38,574 nt of DNA from Blastococcus sp. CCUG 61487. Its GTDB lineage: Bacteria; Actinomycetota; Actinomycetes; Mycobacteriales; Geodermatophilaceae. A program made the position numbers and the translations under genes. A model generated the notes under the pieces. It was given only the letters and a program-made list of their open reading frames with translations. It did not search any database and was not told the DNA's origin. Location of the stretch: assembly GCF_005222955.1 (NCBI RefSeq), contig NZ_LWUA01000146.1, forward strand, positions 1 to 38,574, given 5' to 3'. Each line of letters starts with the position of its first letter. The stretch's first letter is position 1. This document shows, piece by piece, positions 16,661-24,437 of this stretch.

Positions 16661-16677
16661 GGTTCGCCCGTCGAACC
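16661..16677. promoter_or_regulatory. HxlR operator copy 1
   Basis: GGTTCG-N5-CGAACC (arms extend to 7 bp with flanking C/G). It begins just after the predicted MFS transcription start, between promoter and start codon. The same 6-bp arms and 5-bp spacer recur at 16703-16719. Confidence 0.7.
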
Positions 16678-16688
16678 GACTGCGCCGG

Positions 16689-16717
16689 ACCGTACACGAG
16701 TTGGTTCGGTATGCGAA
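16689..16717 (-). promoter_or_regulatory. Predicted promoter of the MFS-thioesterase operon
   Basis: Minus strand -35 TTCGCA (16717-16712; 4 of 6 to TTGACA), 17-nt spacer, -10 TACGGT (16694-16689). The -35 lies inside operator copy 2, and operator copy 1 starts about 5 nt after the expected transcription start. Confidence 0.5.
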
Positions 16718-16719
16718 CC
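16703..16719. promoter_or_regulatory. HxlR operator copy 2
   Basis: GGTTCG-N5-CGAACC again, centred 42 bp from copy 1 (four helical turns, so on the same face). It covers the MFS -35 and the probable -10 (GAACCT, 16715-16720) of the leaderless hxlR gene, which predicts that the regulator also represses itself. Confidence 0.7.
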
Positions 16720-16726
16720 TTGTGGC

Positions 16727-17182
16727 ATGACGACGCGACTTGACGGGCTGCCGGGCCGGCGCTGCTCGATCGCGGGCGCGCTCGACGTCGTCGGCGACCG
16801 CTGGGCGCTGCTGGTCGTGCGCGAGGTCTCGCTCGGCGCGCACAGGTTCAGCGAGATCCTCCGCGGCACCGGCGCGCCGCGGGAGCGGCTGGCCGCCCGG
16901 CTCGGCGAGCTGGTCTCCGCCGGGGTGCTGGAGCGCCGGCCGTACAGCGAGAACCCGCCGCGCTCGGACTACCACCTCACCAAGGCCGGTCGCGATCTGC
17001 TGCCGGTGCTGCAGGCGCTCATGCAGTGGGGCGACCGGCACATCGCCGACCAGCCGCCGGTGGAGCTGCACCACCACGGTCACCGCATCACCGCGTCCTG
17101 GGTGTGCGACGTGTGCGGCGAGCGGGTGGGTCGCGGCGTCGAGCACCACGTCCCCGAGCGGCGCGTGCCGGCCGACGGCTGA
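16727..17182 (+). CDS. HxlR-family transcriptional regulator
   Basis: 151-aa winged-helix regulator. HxlR marks: RRCSIAGALDVVGDRWALLV (residues ~11-30) with the conserved early Cys, FSEILRGTGAPRERLAARLGEL (recognition helix region), and PPRSDYHLTKAGRDL in the wing. The C-terminus carries an extra CDVCGERVGRGVEHHV motif that might bind a metal. Probably leaderless: GAACCT lies 6 nt before the ATG with no ribosome-binding site. It is divergent from the MFS-thioesterase pair and probably binds the two GGTTCG-N5-CGAACC sites. Effector unknown. Confidence 0.85.
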   Translation: MTTRLDGLPGRRCSIAGALDVVGDRWALLVVREVSLGAHRFSEILRGTGAPRERLAARLGELVSAGVLERRPYSENPPRSDYHLTKAGRDLLPVLQALMQWGDRHIADQPPVELHHHGHRITASWVCDVCGERVGRGVEHHVPERRVPADG

Positions 17183-17191
17183 GCTCGGCAG

Positions 17192-17212
17192 CCCTCGTTC
17201 GGCGAACGAGGG
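17192..17212. terminator. Hairpin 1 of a tandem pair between convergent hxlR and SDR genes
   Basis: CCCTCGTTC, 3-nt loop, GAACGAGGG: a perfect 9-bp stem 9 bp after the hxlR stop. No T-run follows. The CCTCGTTC/GAACGAGG stem is repeated exactly 41 bp further on. Confidence 0.5.
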
Positions 17213-17233
17213 GCCTGGCCGCCTCTCCAGCGG

Positions 17234-17252
17234 CCTCGTTCCCCGAACGAGG
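17234..17252. terminator. Hairpin 2 of the tandem pair
   Basis: CCTCGTTC, CCC loop, GAACGAGG: same 8-bp stem as hairpin 1, located 16 bp past the SDR stop on the minus strand. The two hairpins may each serve one of the convergent genes. Confidence 0.5.
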
Positions 17253-17268
17253 GGACGGGATCGGTCGG

Positions 17269-18201
17269 TCAGGCGGGCGGAACCACAAGGGGAACGCCGG
17301 TCTCCCGCTCGGAGACCTCCCACAGCTCGTCGATCCGCCTCCGCAGGTCGAACCGGCGCAGGATCGGCCGCTCCACCGGCGGCCCGTGGGAGCCGAACCG
17401 CGGCGCGTACAGCTGCCCGCCGCGCGCCGCGGGATCGGTGGCCGCCCGGAGCTGGGGCCGCGTGCCCTCGAGCGGGCTCATCCCCACCCGCGCCGTCACC
17501 GCTTCGGCGAACCCTCCGGTCCAGCCCGCCCCGCCCTCGCGCGCGGTCCGCGCCTGCAGGTCGGTGTTCGACAGCCCCGGGTGCGCGATGAGCGACGCCG
17601 CCGCGGCCCCGGCCCGCTCGAACCGCTCCTGCAACCCGAGGCCGAAGTGGTAGTTGGCCCACTTGGCGTGCGCGTACGCGCTCCACGGCTGGTAGCGGCG
17701 CCGCCGGATGTGCGGATCGGCCGGCCGCACCGTCCCGCCCATGAACCGGGCGGTGCTGGTCACCGTCACCACCCGGGCGGCCGGCGCCCGGAGCAGCGCC
17801 GGAAGCAGGTGCGCGGTGAACGCCCAGTGGCCCAGGTGGTCGACACCGAGCTGCATCTCGAACCCGTCGGCGGTGCTGCGCTGCGGCATCGCCATCACGC
17901 CGGCGTTGTTCACCAGCAGGTCGACGTGGTCGTGCGCGGCCAGGACGGCGTCGGCTGCCGTCGACACCACCGACAGGTCGCCCAGGTCCAGCGGCACGAC
18001 CTCCAGCGACGCCGCCGGGTGCCGCTCCCGGATCCGCGCCGTCGCCGCCGCGGTCTTCTCCGGGTCCCGCGCGGCGACGACGACGTGCGCGCCCGCACCG
18101 GCCAGCGCGAGCACCGTCTGGTACCCGAGCCCGCCGTTGCCGCCGGTCACGACGGCGACGCGGCCGCTCAGGTCGGGGATGTCCTTCTCCGTCCAGCCCA
18201 C
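17269..18201 (-). CDS. SDR-family NAD(P)-dependent oxidoreductase (retinol-dehydrogenase-like)
   Basis: 310-aa classical-type short-chain dehydrogenase. Cofactor motif TGGNGGLG at 19-26, NNAG at 98-101, catalytic Ser149 and Tyr176-x-x-x-Lys180. An Arg after the second beta strand (VAARD) suggests NADP(H). Closest in pattern to the retinol dehydrogenase/WW-oxidoreductase-like group; the real substrate is unknown. GTG start at 18201 has GGGAGGT upstream. It lies 17 bp after the SRPBCC gene, so they form an operon. Confidence 0.85.
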   Translation of the reverse strand: MGWTEKDIPDLSGRVAVVTGGNGGLGYQTVLALAGAGAHVVVAARDPEKTAAATARIRERHPAASLEVVPLDLGDLSVVSTAADAVLAAHDHVDLLVNNAGVMAMPQRSTADGFEMQLGVDHLGHWAFTAHLLPALLRAPAARVVTVTSTARFMGGTVRPADPHIRRRRYQPWSAYAHAKWANYHFGLGLQERFERAGAAAASLIAHPGLSNTDLQARTAREGGAGWTGGFAEAVTARVGMSPLEGTRPQLRAATDPAARGGQLYAPRFGSHGPPVERPILRRFDLRRRIDELWEVSERETGVPLVVPPA

Positions 18202-18218
18202 GCGCCTACCTCCCGAGG

Positions 18219-18773
18219 TCAGGGCAGCCGCCCGGTGGCCTTGAGCTCGACCGCCGTCAGGACCTCCCAGCGGACGGCGGTGCTGCCGGGCCGGATCAGC
18301 CGCCAGTAGCGGTCGAACCGCCGCCGGGTCTCCGCATCGGTGGACATCGCGCGGGTCTCCGAGCTCAGCACCGTCCCGCTGCCGCTGGGGGTCAGCCGGA
18401 AGTCCATCGCCGCCTTCACCCAGCCGCGCTGGGTGAAGGCCCGCAGCTGCGCGGCGTCGAGGTCCGGGCCGTCGTCACCGCCGGTGAGCCGCCAGGCCTG
18501 CAGTGCGCCGCCGAACACCACCGAGGACGGCGGGTCGGAGGCCAGCAGCGGCACCGGCAGCGCGTCCAGGAACGGCCGGTCGTGCAGCTGGCCGAGCCCC
18601 TTGCCGCTGAGCACCACCGGCAGGAAGCGGGCGGCGCTGAGCGCGAGCGTGACCGGCAGTCCGGAGAGCCGCACCTCGTGCAGGGCGTCCCACACCCGCT
18701 CCGGCGGCGCGGCGATCCAGCGCGACTGCCGGGTGACGTGCTCGGGACGCGGGAGGACTGCATCCAGGTACAC
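18219..18773 (-). CDS. SRPBCC-family (Bet v 1/START-like) protein
   Basis: 184 aa. Residues ~10-30 ([20 protein letters not shown]) and the end ([23 protein letters not shown]) fit the polyketide-cyclase/START-like fold that forms a pocket for hydrophobic ligands. GTG at 18773 chosen because GGGAGG lies about 9 nt upstream and the preceding reading frame looks non-coding. Same strand as the SDR gene, 17 bp upstream of it. Specific function unknown. Confidence 0.65.
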   Translation of the reverse strand: MYLDAVLPRPEHVTRQSRWIAAPPERVWDALHEVRLSGLPVTLALSAARFLPVVLSGKGLGQLHDRPFLDALPVPLLASDPPSSVVFGGALQAWRLTGGDDGPDLDAAQLRAFTQRGWVKAAMDFRLTPSGSGTVLSSETRAMSTDAETRRRFDRYWRLIRPGSTAVRWEVLTAVELKATGRLP

Positions 18774-18869
18774 CAGCGCCTCCCTCCCGCGGCCGGCACC
18801 CGAAGCCGCGCCCGTCGGATTCGACCACGCTCCTCCGGACCCGACAACGCGAGGCACCGACCGCCGGCG

Positions 18870-19491
18870 TCACCCGTACTCGGGGCCGACCGCGCCGGTC
18901 ACGACCTCGCCCACCCGCTGGTAGGTCAGCAGCAGGACGCCGGTCGGCGTGGTCGACTGCGCGGCCAGCCGCCAGGTCCGGGGGATGGTGCCGCTGCCGA
19001 ACAGCCGCTTGCCCTCGCCGAGGACGACGGGGAAGATCGCCAGCCGCAGTTCGTCGACGAGATCCTCGGCCAGCAGGGTCTGGATCACCCCCGGGGAGCC
19101 GTGCACCTGCAGCTCCCCGCCGTCCTCCGCCTTGAGCGCCCGGACGGCGTCGCCGACGTCGCCCTCGATCAGGTCCGCGGTCTCCCACTCCACCGCGGAG
19201 AGCGTCCGCGAAGCGACGTGCTTGGCCTTGAAGTTGAGCCCCTGGGACACCGGGTCGTCGCTGATCATCTGCGGCCCAGGAGGCGTAGAAGATCTCGTAG
19301 GTCCCCCGGCCGAGCAGGAAGTCCTGCGCGCCGGTGAACCAGGAGCTCATCTGCTCGCCCAGGGCCTCGTCGAAGAACGGGACCAGCCAGCCCTCGTGCG
19401 AGAAGCCGCCGGACGGGTCCTCCCCCGGGCCGCCGGGGGCCTGCATGACGCCGTCCAGGGTGACGAACGTGGTGACGACGAGCGGTCGCAT
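18870..19491 (-). pseudogene. DHFR/RibD C-terminal-domain family reductase, broken by a +1 frameshift
   Basis: The N-terminal half ([20 protein letters not shown] to EIFYASW) reads from 19491, and the C-terminal half ([20 protein letters not shown] to the end) reads in the next frame from about 19268. Together they make a normal ~206-aa family member. Removing one G from the GGG run at 19277-19275 joins them as [11 protein letters not shown], matching the family's usual sequence. Either a real inactivating insertion or a sequencing error in a G-run. These proteins are NADPH-dependent reductase-like enzymes of mostly unknown substrate. Confidence 0.78.
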
Positions 19492-19559
19492 GTCTCTCTC
19501 CTCCGCCTGGGACGCGGCTCCGTCGGCCGCTCCTCACTCAGACGTCGAACGAGGCCGCT

Positions 19560-19591
19560 GCTCATCGACAGGACAGCTCATCGACAGGACA
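19560..19591. repeat. Perfect tandem duplication of 16 bp
   Basis: GCTCATCGACAGGACA occurs twice head to tail (19560-19575, 19576-19591) upstream of the broken reductase gene. It looks like a recent replication-slippage duplication; no promoter or operator identity is clear. Confidence 0.85.
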
Positions 19592-19662
19592 GGGGGCTTC
19601 CGCCGGAATGCGTCAGGGCGGTGACTCGGTGCTCCCGGGCGTGCCTCGTCGCCACCGGCGAA

Positions 19663-19701
19663 CACCCACGGCTCCCCGGGGACACGGAGGAGCCGTGGGT
19701 G
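19663..19701 (-). terminator. 13-bp hairpin after the membrane protein gene
   Basis: CACCCACGGCTCC, 13-nt loop, GGAGCCGTGGGTG: a perfect 13-bp stem starting 14 bp past the stop of the 199-aa membrane protein gene. It lacks a T-run, as usual for high-GC actinobacteria. Confidence 0.6.
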
Positions 19702-19715
19702 GGTGAGAGGCCGGC

Positions 19716-20315
19716 TCAGCGGGCGGCCGCCGGCACCGTTGCCGCGGTAGCCGGCGCGGGCGCCAGGCGGGCCGCGAGCAGCGACACGGCGATGCCCATG
19801 AGCAGCAGCCGGGCCGGCTCCGGGGAGGGGACGAACGCCGCCACCCCGGCGACGATCACCAGGACGCCGAGCCAGCCGGGCACAACGCCGGAGCGCCGCA
19901 GGGCGACTCCGGTCCACACCCAGCCGACGCTGAACACGAGGTACGACGCGATGTAGCCGACGACCACCTCCGCGAGCTCGACCTCCAGCGCCTCCGGGAA
20001 GTTCGAGGCCAGGGCCGGCATGACGAACAGCGACGCCCAGGTGCCCCCGGCCACGAGCACCGAGCCGAGCACCGCCACGGCCGGCCCGGCCGTTCCCCGG
20101 TCGGCCTCGCGCAACCGGACCAGCGCGGCGAGGGCGGCCGCCCCCACGCCCAGCATGGCGACCAGGAGCAGCGCCGAGGACGCCGTGGCCAGCGGTGAGG
20201 CCTCGAGGCCGTCCTCCCCCGTCACCACCAGGGCGGTGACGAACGAGCCGAGGGCCAGGACGGCGGCGGGGCCGGCGAGCGTCGCCAGGGGCCGCAGCAG
20301 CGAAGCGAGTTCCAC
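19716..20315 (-). CDS. Integral membrane protein of unknown function
   Basis: 199 aa with five or six hydrophobic helices (for example VLALGSFVTALVV, ALLLVAMLGVGAAALAAL, ASYLVFSVGWVWTGVAL). GTG start with GAGGAG 5 nt upstream. Divergent from a histidine kinase gene with 181 bp between, so it may be a target or partner of that system, but nothing in the protein shows this. Not recognised as a named family. Confidence 0.65.
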   Translation of the reverse strand: MELASLLRPLATLAGPAAVLALGSFVTALVVTGEDGLEASPLATASSALLLVAMLGVGAAALAALVRLREADRGTAGPAVAVLGSVLVAGGTWASLFVMPALASNFPEALEVELAEVVVGYIASYLVFSVGWVWTGVALRRSGVVPGWLGVLVIVAGVAAFVPSPEPARLLLMGIAVSLLAARLAPAPATAATVPAAAR

Positions 20316-20496
20316 GATGTCTCCTCAGGATCTGACTCTGCGTTGCGCGGCCCGGTCGGGCCGTCGGGAGCACGCTGCCGGGATCCGGTGTCCGGCGTCG
20401 TCGGCCCGACGTGCTGTTCTCCTCCTCCGCGCGGACGAGGGACCTCCGCCGCGAGGAGGTGGTGCCGGAGCCCGCGGGAACGGCAGGCTGCACGCC

Positions 20497-21669
20497 ATGA
20501 CGGCGGAGGCAGGGACCGCGGGCGCCCGGACGACGGCGGTGCAGCCGCTGCTGGACCTGGCCGTGCCGGCGGTGCTGGCCGTGCTGGCCGTGACCCAGCT
20601 GGTCGCCGAGCAGCCACCGGGCGACCCGACGCTGCTGACCGTGTGCGCGCTGCTGGCCGTCCTGCCGCTGGCCGCCCGGCGCCGCGCGCCGCTGCCGGTC
20701 ACCGTCGCGGTGTGCTGCGGCACCGTCGGGCAGGTGCTCGTGACCGGCGGGGCACCCCCGACGTTCGCCTCGTTCGTCGCGGTGATGGTGTGCGTGTACA
20801 CGCTGGCCCGCGAGCTCCGCCCGGCCCGGCTCGCGGCGGGCCTCGCGGTCGTGGTCGCCGCGCTCGCCGTCCTCACCCTTCTGCAGGCCAGCACCGCGCC
20901 GTTCACGCCGTTCGAGTTCGTCTACCCGCTCGTCTACTTCGGCCTCGCCGGCGGGCTGGGCGCGTTCGTCCGGCAGCGGGCGCTGCGCCTGTCGGCCGTC
21001 GAGGAGCGGAGCGTGGCCCTGGAGGCCGAGCTCCAGCGGGAGAGCGAGCTCGCCGCCGCCGAGGAGCGGTCGCGGATCGCCCGCGAGCTGCACGACGTCG
21101 TCGCGCACGGCATGAGCCTGATGGTGGTGCAGGCCGAGGCCGCCGAGGAGCTGCTCACCCGATCGCCGGAGGCCGCCGCCGAGCCGCTGCGGCGGGTGCA
21201 GGAGACCGGCCGGCAGGGCCTGGCCGAGATGCGCCGCCTCCTCGGCGTGCTGCGCACCGAGGGCGGGCCGCCGTCGACCGCGCCGCAGCCCTCGCTGCGC
21301 CGGCTCCCCGACCTGGTGCGGGAGGCCGCCGACGCCGGATTGCCGGTGGAGGTGGTGGTCGAGGGGGAGCAGGCGGAGCTCTCCCCCGGCCTCGAGCTGG
21401 CCGCCTACCGGATCGTGCAGGAGGCGCTGACCAACACACGGCGGCACGCGCACGCGAGCCGGGCCTGCGTGCGGCTCGGCTACACCGCCGACGCCCTCGG
21501 GATCGAGGTGACCGACGACGGCCGGGTCGCTCCCGGCGGCCGCGAGGGGCACGGTCTGGTGGGCATCCGGGAGCGGGCCGCCCTCTACGGCGGGACGTCG
21601 CACGCCGGACCTCGCGAGGGCGGCGGGTTCCGCGTCACCGCCGTCCTCCCCCGCGGGGAGCGGCCGTGA
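20497..21669 (+). CDS. Sensor histidine kinase, NarL/DesK-type (HisKA_3)
   Basis: 390 aa. The N-terminal ~155 residues hold four to six membrane helices with little outside the membrane; then a coiled-coil linker, the HisKA_3 dimerisation box ERSRIARELHDVVAHGMSLM with phospho-acceptor His199, and a C-terminal ATPase domain (YRIVQEALTNTRRHA N-box, GHGLVGIRERAALYGG G-box). It autophosphorylates and passes phosphate to the response regulator encoded next, whose GTG start overlaps this stop by 4 bp. Probably leaderless: CAGGCT lies 7 nt before the ATG. Signal unknown; the lack of a sensor loop suggests membrane stress. Confidence 0.9.
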   Translation: MTAEAGTAGARTTAVQPLLDLAVPAVLAVLAVTQLVAEQPPGDPTLLTVCALLAVLPLAARRRAPLPVTVAVCCGTVGQVLVTGGAPPTFASFVAVMVCVYTLARELRPARLAAGLAVVVAALAVLTLLQASTAPFTPFEFVYPLVYFGLAGGLGAFVRQRALRLSAVEERSVALEAELQRESELAAAEERSRIARELHDVVAHGMSLMVVQAEAAEELLTRSPEAAAEPLRRVQETGRQGLAEMRRLLGVLRTEGGPPSTAPQPSLRRLPDLVREAADAGLPVEVVVEGEQAELSPGLELAAYRIVQEALTNTRRHAHASRACVRLGYTADALGIEVTDDGRVAPGGREGHGLVGIRERAALYGGTSHAGPREGGGFRVTAVLPRGERP

Positions 21670-22334
21670 CCGTCACCGTGCTCGTCGCCGACGACCAGGC
21701 CATGGTGCGTGACGGCCTGCGCCTGATCCTCGACCTCCAGGACGACATCGAGGTGGTCGCCGAGGCGGCCGACGGGCGGGCGGCGCTCCGGGCGGCCGCC
21801 GAGCACCGGCCCGACGTGGTGCTCATGGACATCCGGATGCCGGGGATGGACGGCCTCGAGGCCACCCGGCAGCTGCTCCAGGGCGGCCGGCCGGGCCCGC
21901 GCGTGCTGGTGCTGACCACCTTCGGCGAGGACGAGTACCTCTACGCCGCCATGCGCGCCGGGGCCAGCGGGTTCCTGCTCAAGGACTCCCCGCGCGCCGC
22001 GCTGCTGCACGCCGTCCGGACCGTCGCGGACGGCTCCGCGCTGCTCGACCCGCAGCTGACCCGCCGGCTCGTCGAGGACTGGGTGCGCCGGCCACCTCCG
22101 AGCGCCGGCGTGCCCCCCGCGCTGCGCGCGCTGACCCCCCGGGAGCTCGAGGTGTTCGGCGCCCTCGCACGGGGCCGGAGCAATGCGGAGATCGCGGCGG
22201 AGCTCTTCCTGTCCGAGACCACCGTCAAGAGCCACGTGGCCCGCGTGCTCGCCAAGCTGCAGCTGCGCGATCGCGTGCAGGCCGTCGTCCTGGGCTACGA
22301 GTCGGGGCTCGTGCGGCCGGGCTCGGCGGGCTGA
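21666..22334 (+). CDS. NarL/LuxR-family response regulator
   Basis: 222 aa. Receiver domain (residues 4-120) with acidic pair ADD at 8-10, phospho-acceptor Asp55 (VVLMDIRMPG) and Lys near 105 (LLKDSPR); then a LuxR-type helix-turn-helix at ~155-215 (LTPRELEVFGALARGRSNAE, SETTVKSHVARVLAKL). Cognate to the kinase just upstream by GTGA overlap. Its 3' end overlaps the convergent DUF1992 gene by 40 bp. Confidence 0.92.
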   Translation: MTVTVLVADDQAMVRDGLRLILDLQDDIEVVAEAADGRAALRAAAEHRPDVVLMDIRMPGMDGLEATRQLLQGGRPGPRVLVLTTFGEDEYLYAAMRAGASGFLLKDSPRAALLHAVRTVADGSALLDPQLTRRLVEDWVRRPPPSAGVPPALRALTPRELEVFGALARGRSNAEIAAELFLSETTVKSHVARVLAKLQLRDRVQAVVLGYESGLVRPGSAG

Positions 22335-22807
22335 CGGCGGAGGCGGAGCCAGGCGAACCGCCGGCGGACCGCCACCTCGGTGACCTCGGGCCCGGGCGGC
22401 GCCGGCGGGTGCGCGCTCCGCCAGGCGGCGACCAGCGCCTCGACGTCGGCCAGGCCGGGCAGCGGCGCCCACCGGCTCTCCTGCGGACGGCGCCAGAACG
22501 CCTCGACACGGGCGTTGTAGTCCTCGGCCAGCGCGCGGACGTCGGCCTCGGAGGGCAGCCCGGCCGTGCGCTCAGGCAGCTCGTCGCGCTCGCGCCGGAG
22601 CCGGAGCCCCGGCGGCAGCATGTCCCCCGTCTCGACGCCCTCGCGGCGGGCCTTCTTCAGCGCCCACTCGTAGGCGGTCTCCTCCAGCTCGCGAGCCGGC
22701 AGCGGCCGTCCCGCCCGGACGTCGAGGTCACCGCGCTCCCGCGCCTGGGTGATCTGGTGCTCCACCCACGTCTCGAAGGAGACGCCCGGCGGCTTGCGCT
22801 CGGTCAC
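22295..22807 (-). CDS. DUF1992 (DnaJ-homologue subfamily C member 28-like) protein
   Basis: 170 aa. DUF1992 is recognisable at the N-terminus: ERKPPGVSFETWVEHQITQA (residues 3-22), then a short acidic/charged stretch, GRPLP and ARREG segments. Family function is unknown; eukaryotic members are called DNAJC28 although this domain is not the J domain. Start GTG at 22807 chosen because TACCGT (22820-22815, minus) lies exactly 7 nt upstream, a leaderless layout, while the next GTG (22816) would overlap that hexamer. Confidence 0.75.
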   Translation of the reverse strand: MTERKPPGVSFETWVEHQITQARERGDLDVRAGRPLPARELEETAYEWALKKARREGVETGDMLPPGLRLRRERDELPERTAGLPSEADVRALAEDYNARVEAFWRRPQESRWAPLPGLADVEALVAAWRSAHPPAPPGPEVTEVAVRRRFAWLRLRRQPAEPGRTSPDS

Positions 22808-22814
22808 CCCGTCC

Positions 22815-22820
22815 ACGGTA
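22815..22820 (-). promoter_or_regulatory. -10 hexamer of the leaderless DUF1992 gene
   Basis: TACCGT on the minus strand, 7 nt before GTG 22807. It decides between the two candidate GTG starts. Confidence 0.45.
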
Positions 22821-22845
22821 GGCGCGTGATGAACGACTCAGCACC

Positions 22846-22865
22846 CGACCCTCACGTGAGGGTCG
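22846..22865. promoter_or_regulatory. 20-bp perfect palindrome upstream of the sulP-merR operon
   Basis: CGACCCTCACGTGAGGGTCG has no mismatch and no spacer. It lies about 100 bp before the permease start, in the gap from the divergent DUF1992 gene. Length and symmetry fit a MerR-type operator set between -35 and -10, and the second gene of the operon encodes a MerR regulator. No clear -35/-10 pair is visible, so placement is inference. Confidence 0.6.
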
Positions 22866-22961
22866 AGTTCGGGGAGGATGGACGGCGATCCGCGTGCTCC
22901 CGCCGTCACCGCCGGGCACCACCTGCACCCGCGCCGTCGGCGCCCCACCGGAAACGGGAGC

Positions 22962-24437
22962 ATGACCCTGCCTGCGCTCAGCCCTGCCCGTCCCGCCTGG
23001 TTCTCCCCGAAGGTCGCCCGCACCGAGGTGCTGGCCGGCCTCGTCGTCGCCCTCGCGCTCATCCCCGAGGCCATCAGCTTCTCGATCCTGGCGGGCGTCG
23101 ACCCGCGGGTCGGGCTGTTCTCCTCCTTCGTGATGGCCGTGGTCATCGCCTTCACCGGTGGCCGGCCGGCGATGATCACCGCGGCCACCGGGGCGATCGC
23201 CCTGGTCATCGCGCCGCTGGTCGCCTCGCACGGCCTGGAGTACCTGCTCGCGGCGGTCATCCTCGGCGGCGTCTTCCAGATCCTGCTGGCCGCGGCCGGC
23301 GTCGCCCGGCTCATGCGGTTCGTCCCGCGCAGCGTCATGGTCGGCTTCGTCAACGCGCTGGCGATCCTGATCTTCAGCGCGCAGCTCACCCACCTGGTGG
23401 ACGTGCCGTGGCTGGTCTACCCGATGGTCGCGGCAGGCCTGGCGATCATCTTCGGCTTCCCCCGCCTCACCACCGCCGTGCCCGCACCGCTGGTCGCGAT
23501 CATCGTGCTGACGACCGTCGCCGTCGCCGCCGGCTGGGACCTGCCCGACGTCGGGGACGAGGGCGCGCTCCCCGACAGCCTCCCGAGCCTGGTGATCCCG
23601 GACGTGCCGCTGTCCTGGGAGACGTTCCGGATCATCGCGCCCTACGCGCTCGCCATCGCCTTCGTCGGCCTGATGGAGTCCCTGATGACCGCCAAGCTGG
23701 TCGACGACATCACCGACACCCACTCGGACAAGACCCGCGAGTCCTGGGGCCAGGGCGTGGCCAACGTGGCGTCGGGCTTCTTCGGCGGGATGGGCGGCTG
23801 CGCCATGATCGGCCAGACGATGATCAACGTGAAGGTGTCCGGCGCCCGCACCCGGCTGTCCACGTTCCTCGCCGGCGTCTTCCTGCTCGTCCTCGTCGTG
23901 GCGCTGGGCGACGTCGTGAGCGTCATCCCGATGGCCGCCCTGGTCGCGGTCATGATCTTCGTGTCGATCGCCACGTTCGACTGGCACAGCCTGCGCACGA
24001 TCCCCCGCATGCCCAAGAGCGAGACGACGGTGATGCTCTCCACCGTCGCGGTCACGCTGGCGACCTCCAACCTGGCGATCGGCGTCGGCGTGGGCGTGCT
24101 GGTCGCCTGCGTGCTGTTCGCGCAGCGGGTCGCCCACCTGGTCGACGTCGAGCGCGCGGTCGGGGACGACGGGTCGGTGCGCTACACCGTGCGCGGCGCG
24201 CTGTTCTTCGCGTCGAGCAACGACCTCTACACGCAGTTCGACTACGCCGAGGACCCCGAGGAGGTCGTCGTCGACCTCTCCCGGGCGCAGGTGTGGGACG
24301 CCTCGACCGTCGCCTCCCTCGACGCGATCACGCACAAGTACGCCACCCGCGGCAAGCGGGTGGAGTTCGTGGGGCTCGACGAGCACTCCACGGCCCGCTA
24401 CGAGCGGCACACCGGCCAGCTGAACGGCGCCGCCTGA
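22962..24437 (+). CDS. SulP-family anion permease with C-terminal STAS domain
   Basis: 491 aa. Helices run from ARTEVLAGLVVALALIPEAI (SulP signature in helix 1) to about residue 390; the C-terminus (from RYTVRGALFFASSNDLYTQF) is a STAS domain with VVVDLSRAQVWDASTVASLD. SulP proteins move sulfate, bicarbonate or other anions with Na+ or H+. This subgroup, next to a MerR gene, has no fixed substrate. ATG 22962 matches homologue starts; another ATG at 22878 would add 28 poorly conserved residues directly after a GGGGAGG. The stop overlaps the merR start (TGATG). Confidence 0.88.
   Translation: MTLPALSPARPAWFSPKVARTEVLAGLVVALALIPEAISFSILAGVDPRVGLFSSFVMAVVIAFTGGRPAMITAATGAIALVIAPLVASHGLEYLLAAVILGGVFQILLAAAGVARLMRFVPRSVMVGFVNALAILIFSAQLTHLVDVPWLVYPMVAAGLAIIFGFPRLTTAVPAPLVAIIVLTTVAVAAGWDLPDVGDEGALPDSLPSLVIPDVPLSWETFRIIAPYALAIAFVGLMESLMTAKLVDDITDTHSDKTRESWGQGVANVASGFFGGMGGCAMIGQTMINVKVSGARTRLSTFLAGVFLLVLVVALGDVVSVIPMAALVAVMIFVSIATFDWHSLRTIPRMPKSETTVMLSTVAVTLATSNLAIGVGVGVLVACVLFAQRVAHLVDVERAVGDDGSVRYTVRGALFFASSNDLYTQFDYAEDPEEVVVDLSRAQVWDASTVASLDAITHKYATRGKRVEFVGLDEHSTARYERHTGQLNGAA

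Noticed and set aside
14411-17686. 1091-aa minus frame suggesting one giant protein
   Set aside because: Only its last 252 codons (thioesterase) are real; the rest is a shadow of the MFS gene in another frame and antisense to hxlR.
19492-19715. Possible small gene between the broken reductase and the membrane protein
   Set aside because: Only the 16-bp tandem repeat and the 13-bp hairpin are visible; open frames are antisense extensions of neighbours.
22878-22961. 28-codon longer start for the SulP permease at 22878
   Set aside because: The GGGGAGG directly touches that ATG, leaving no spacing, and the added residues are Arg/Pro/His-rich and unlike homologue N-termini.
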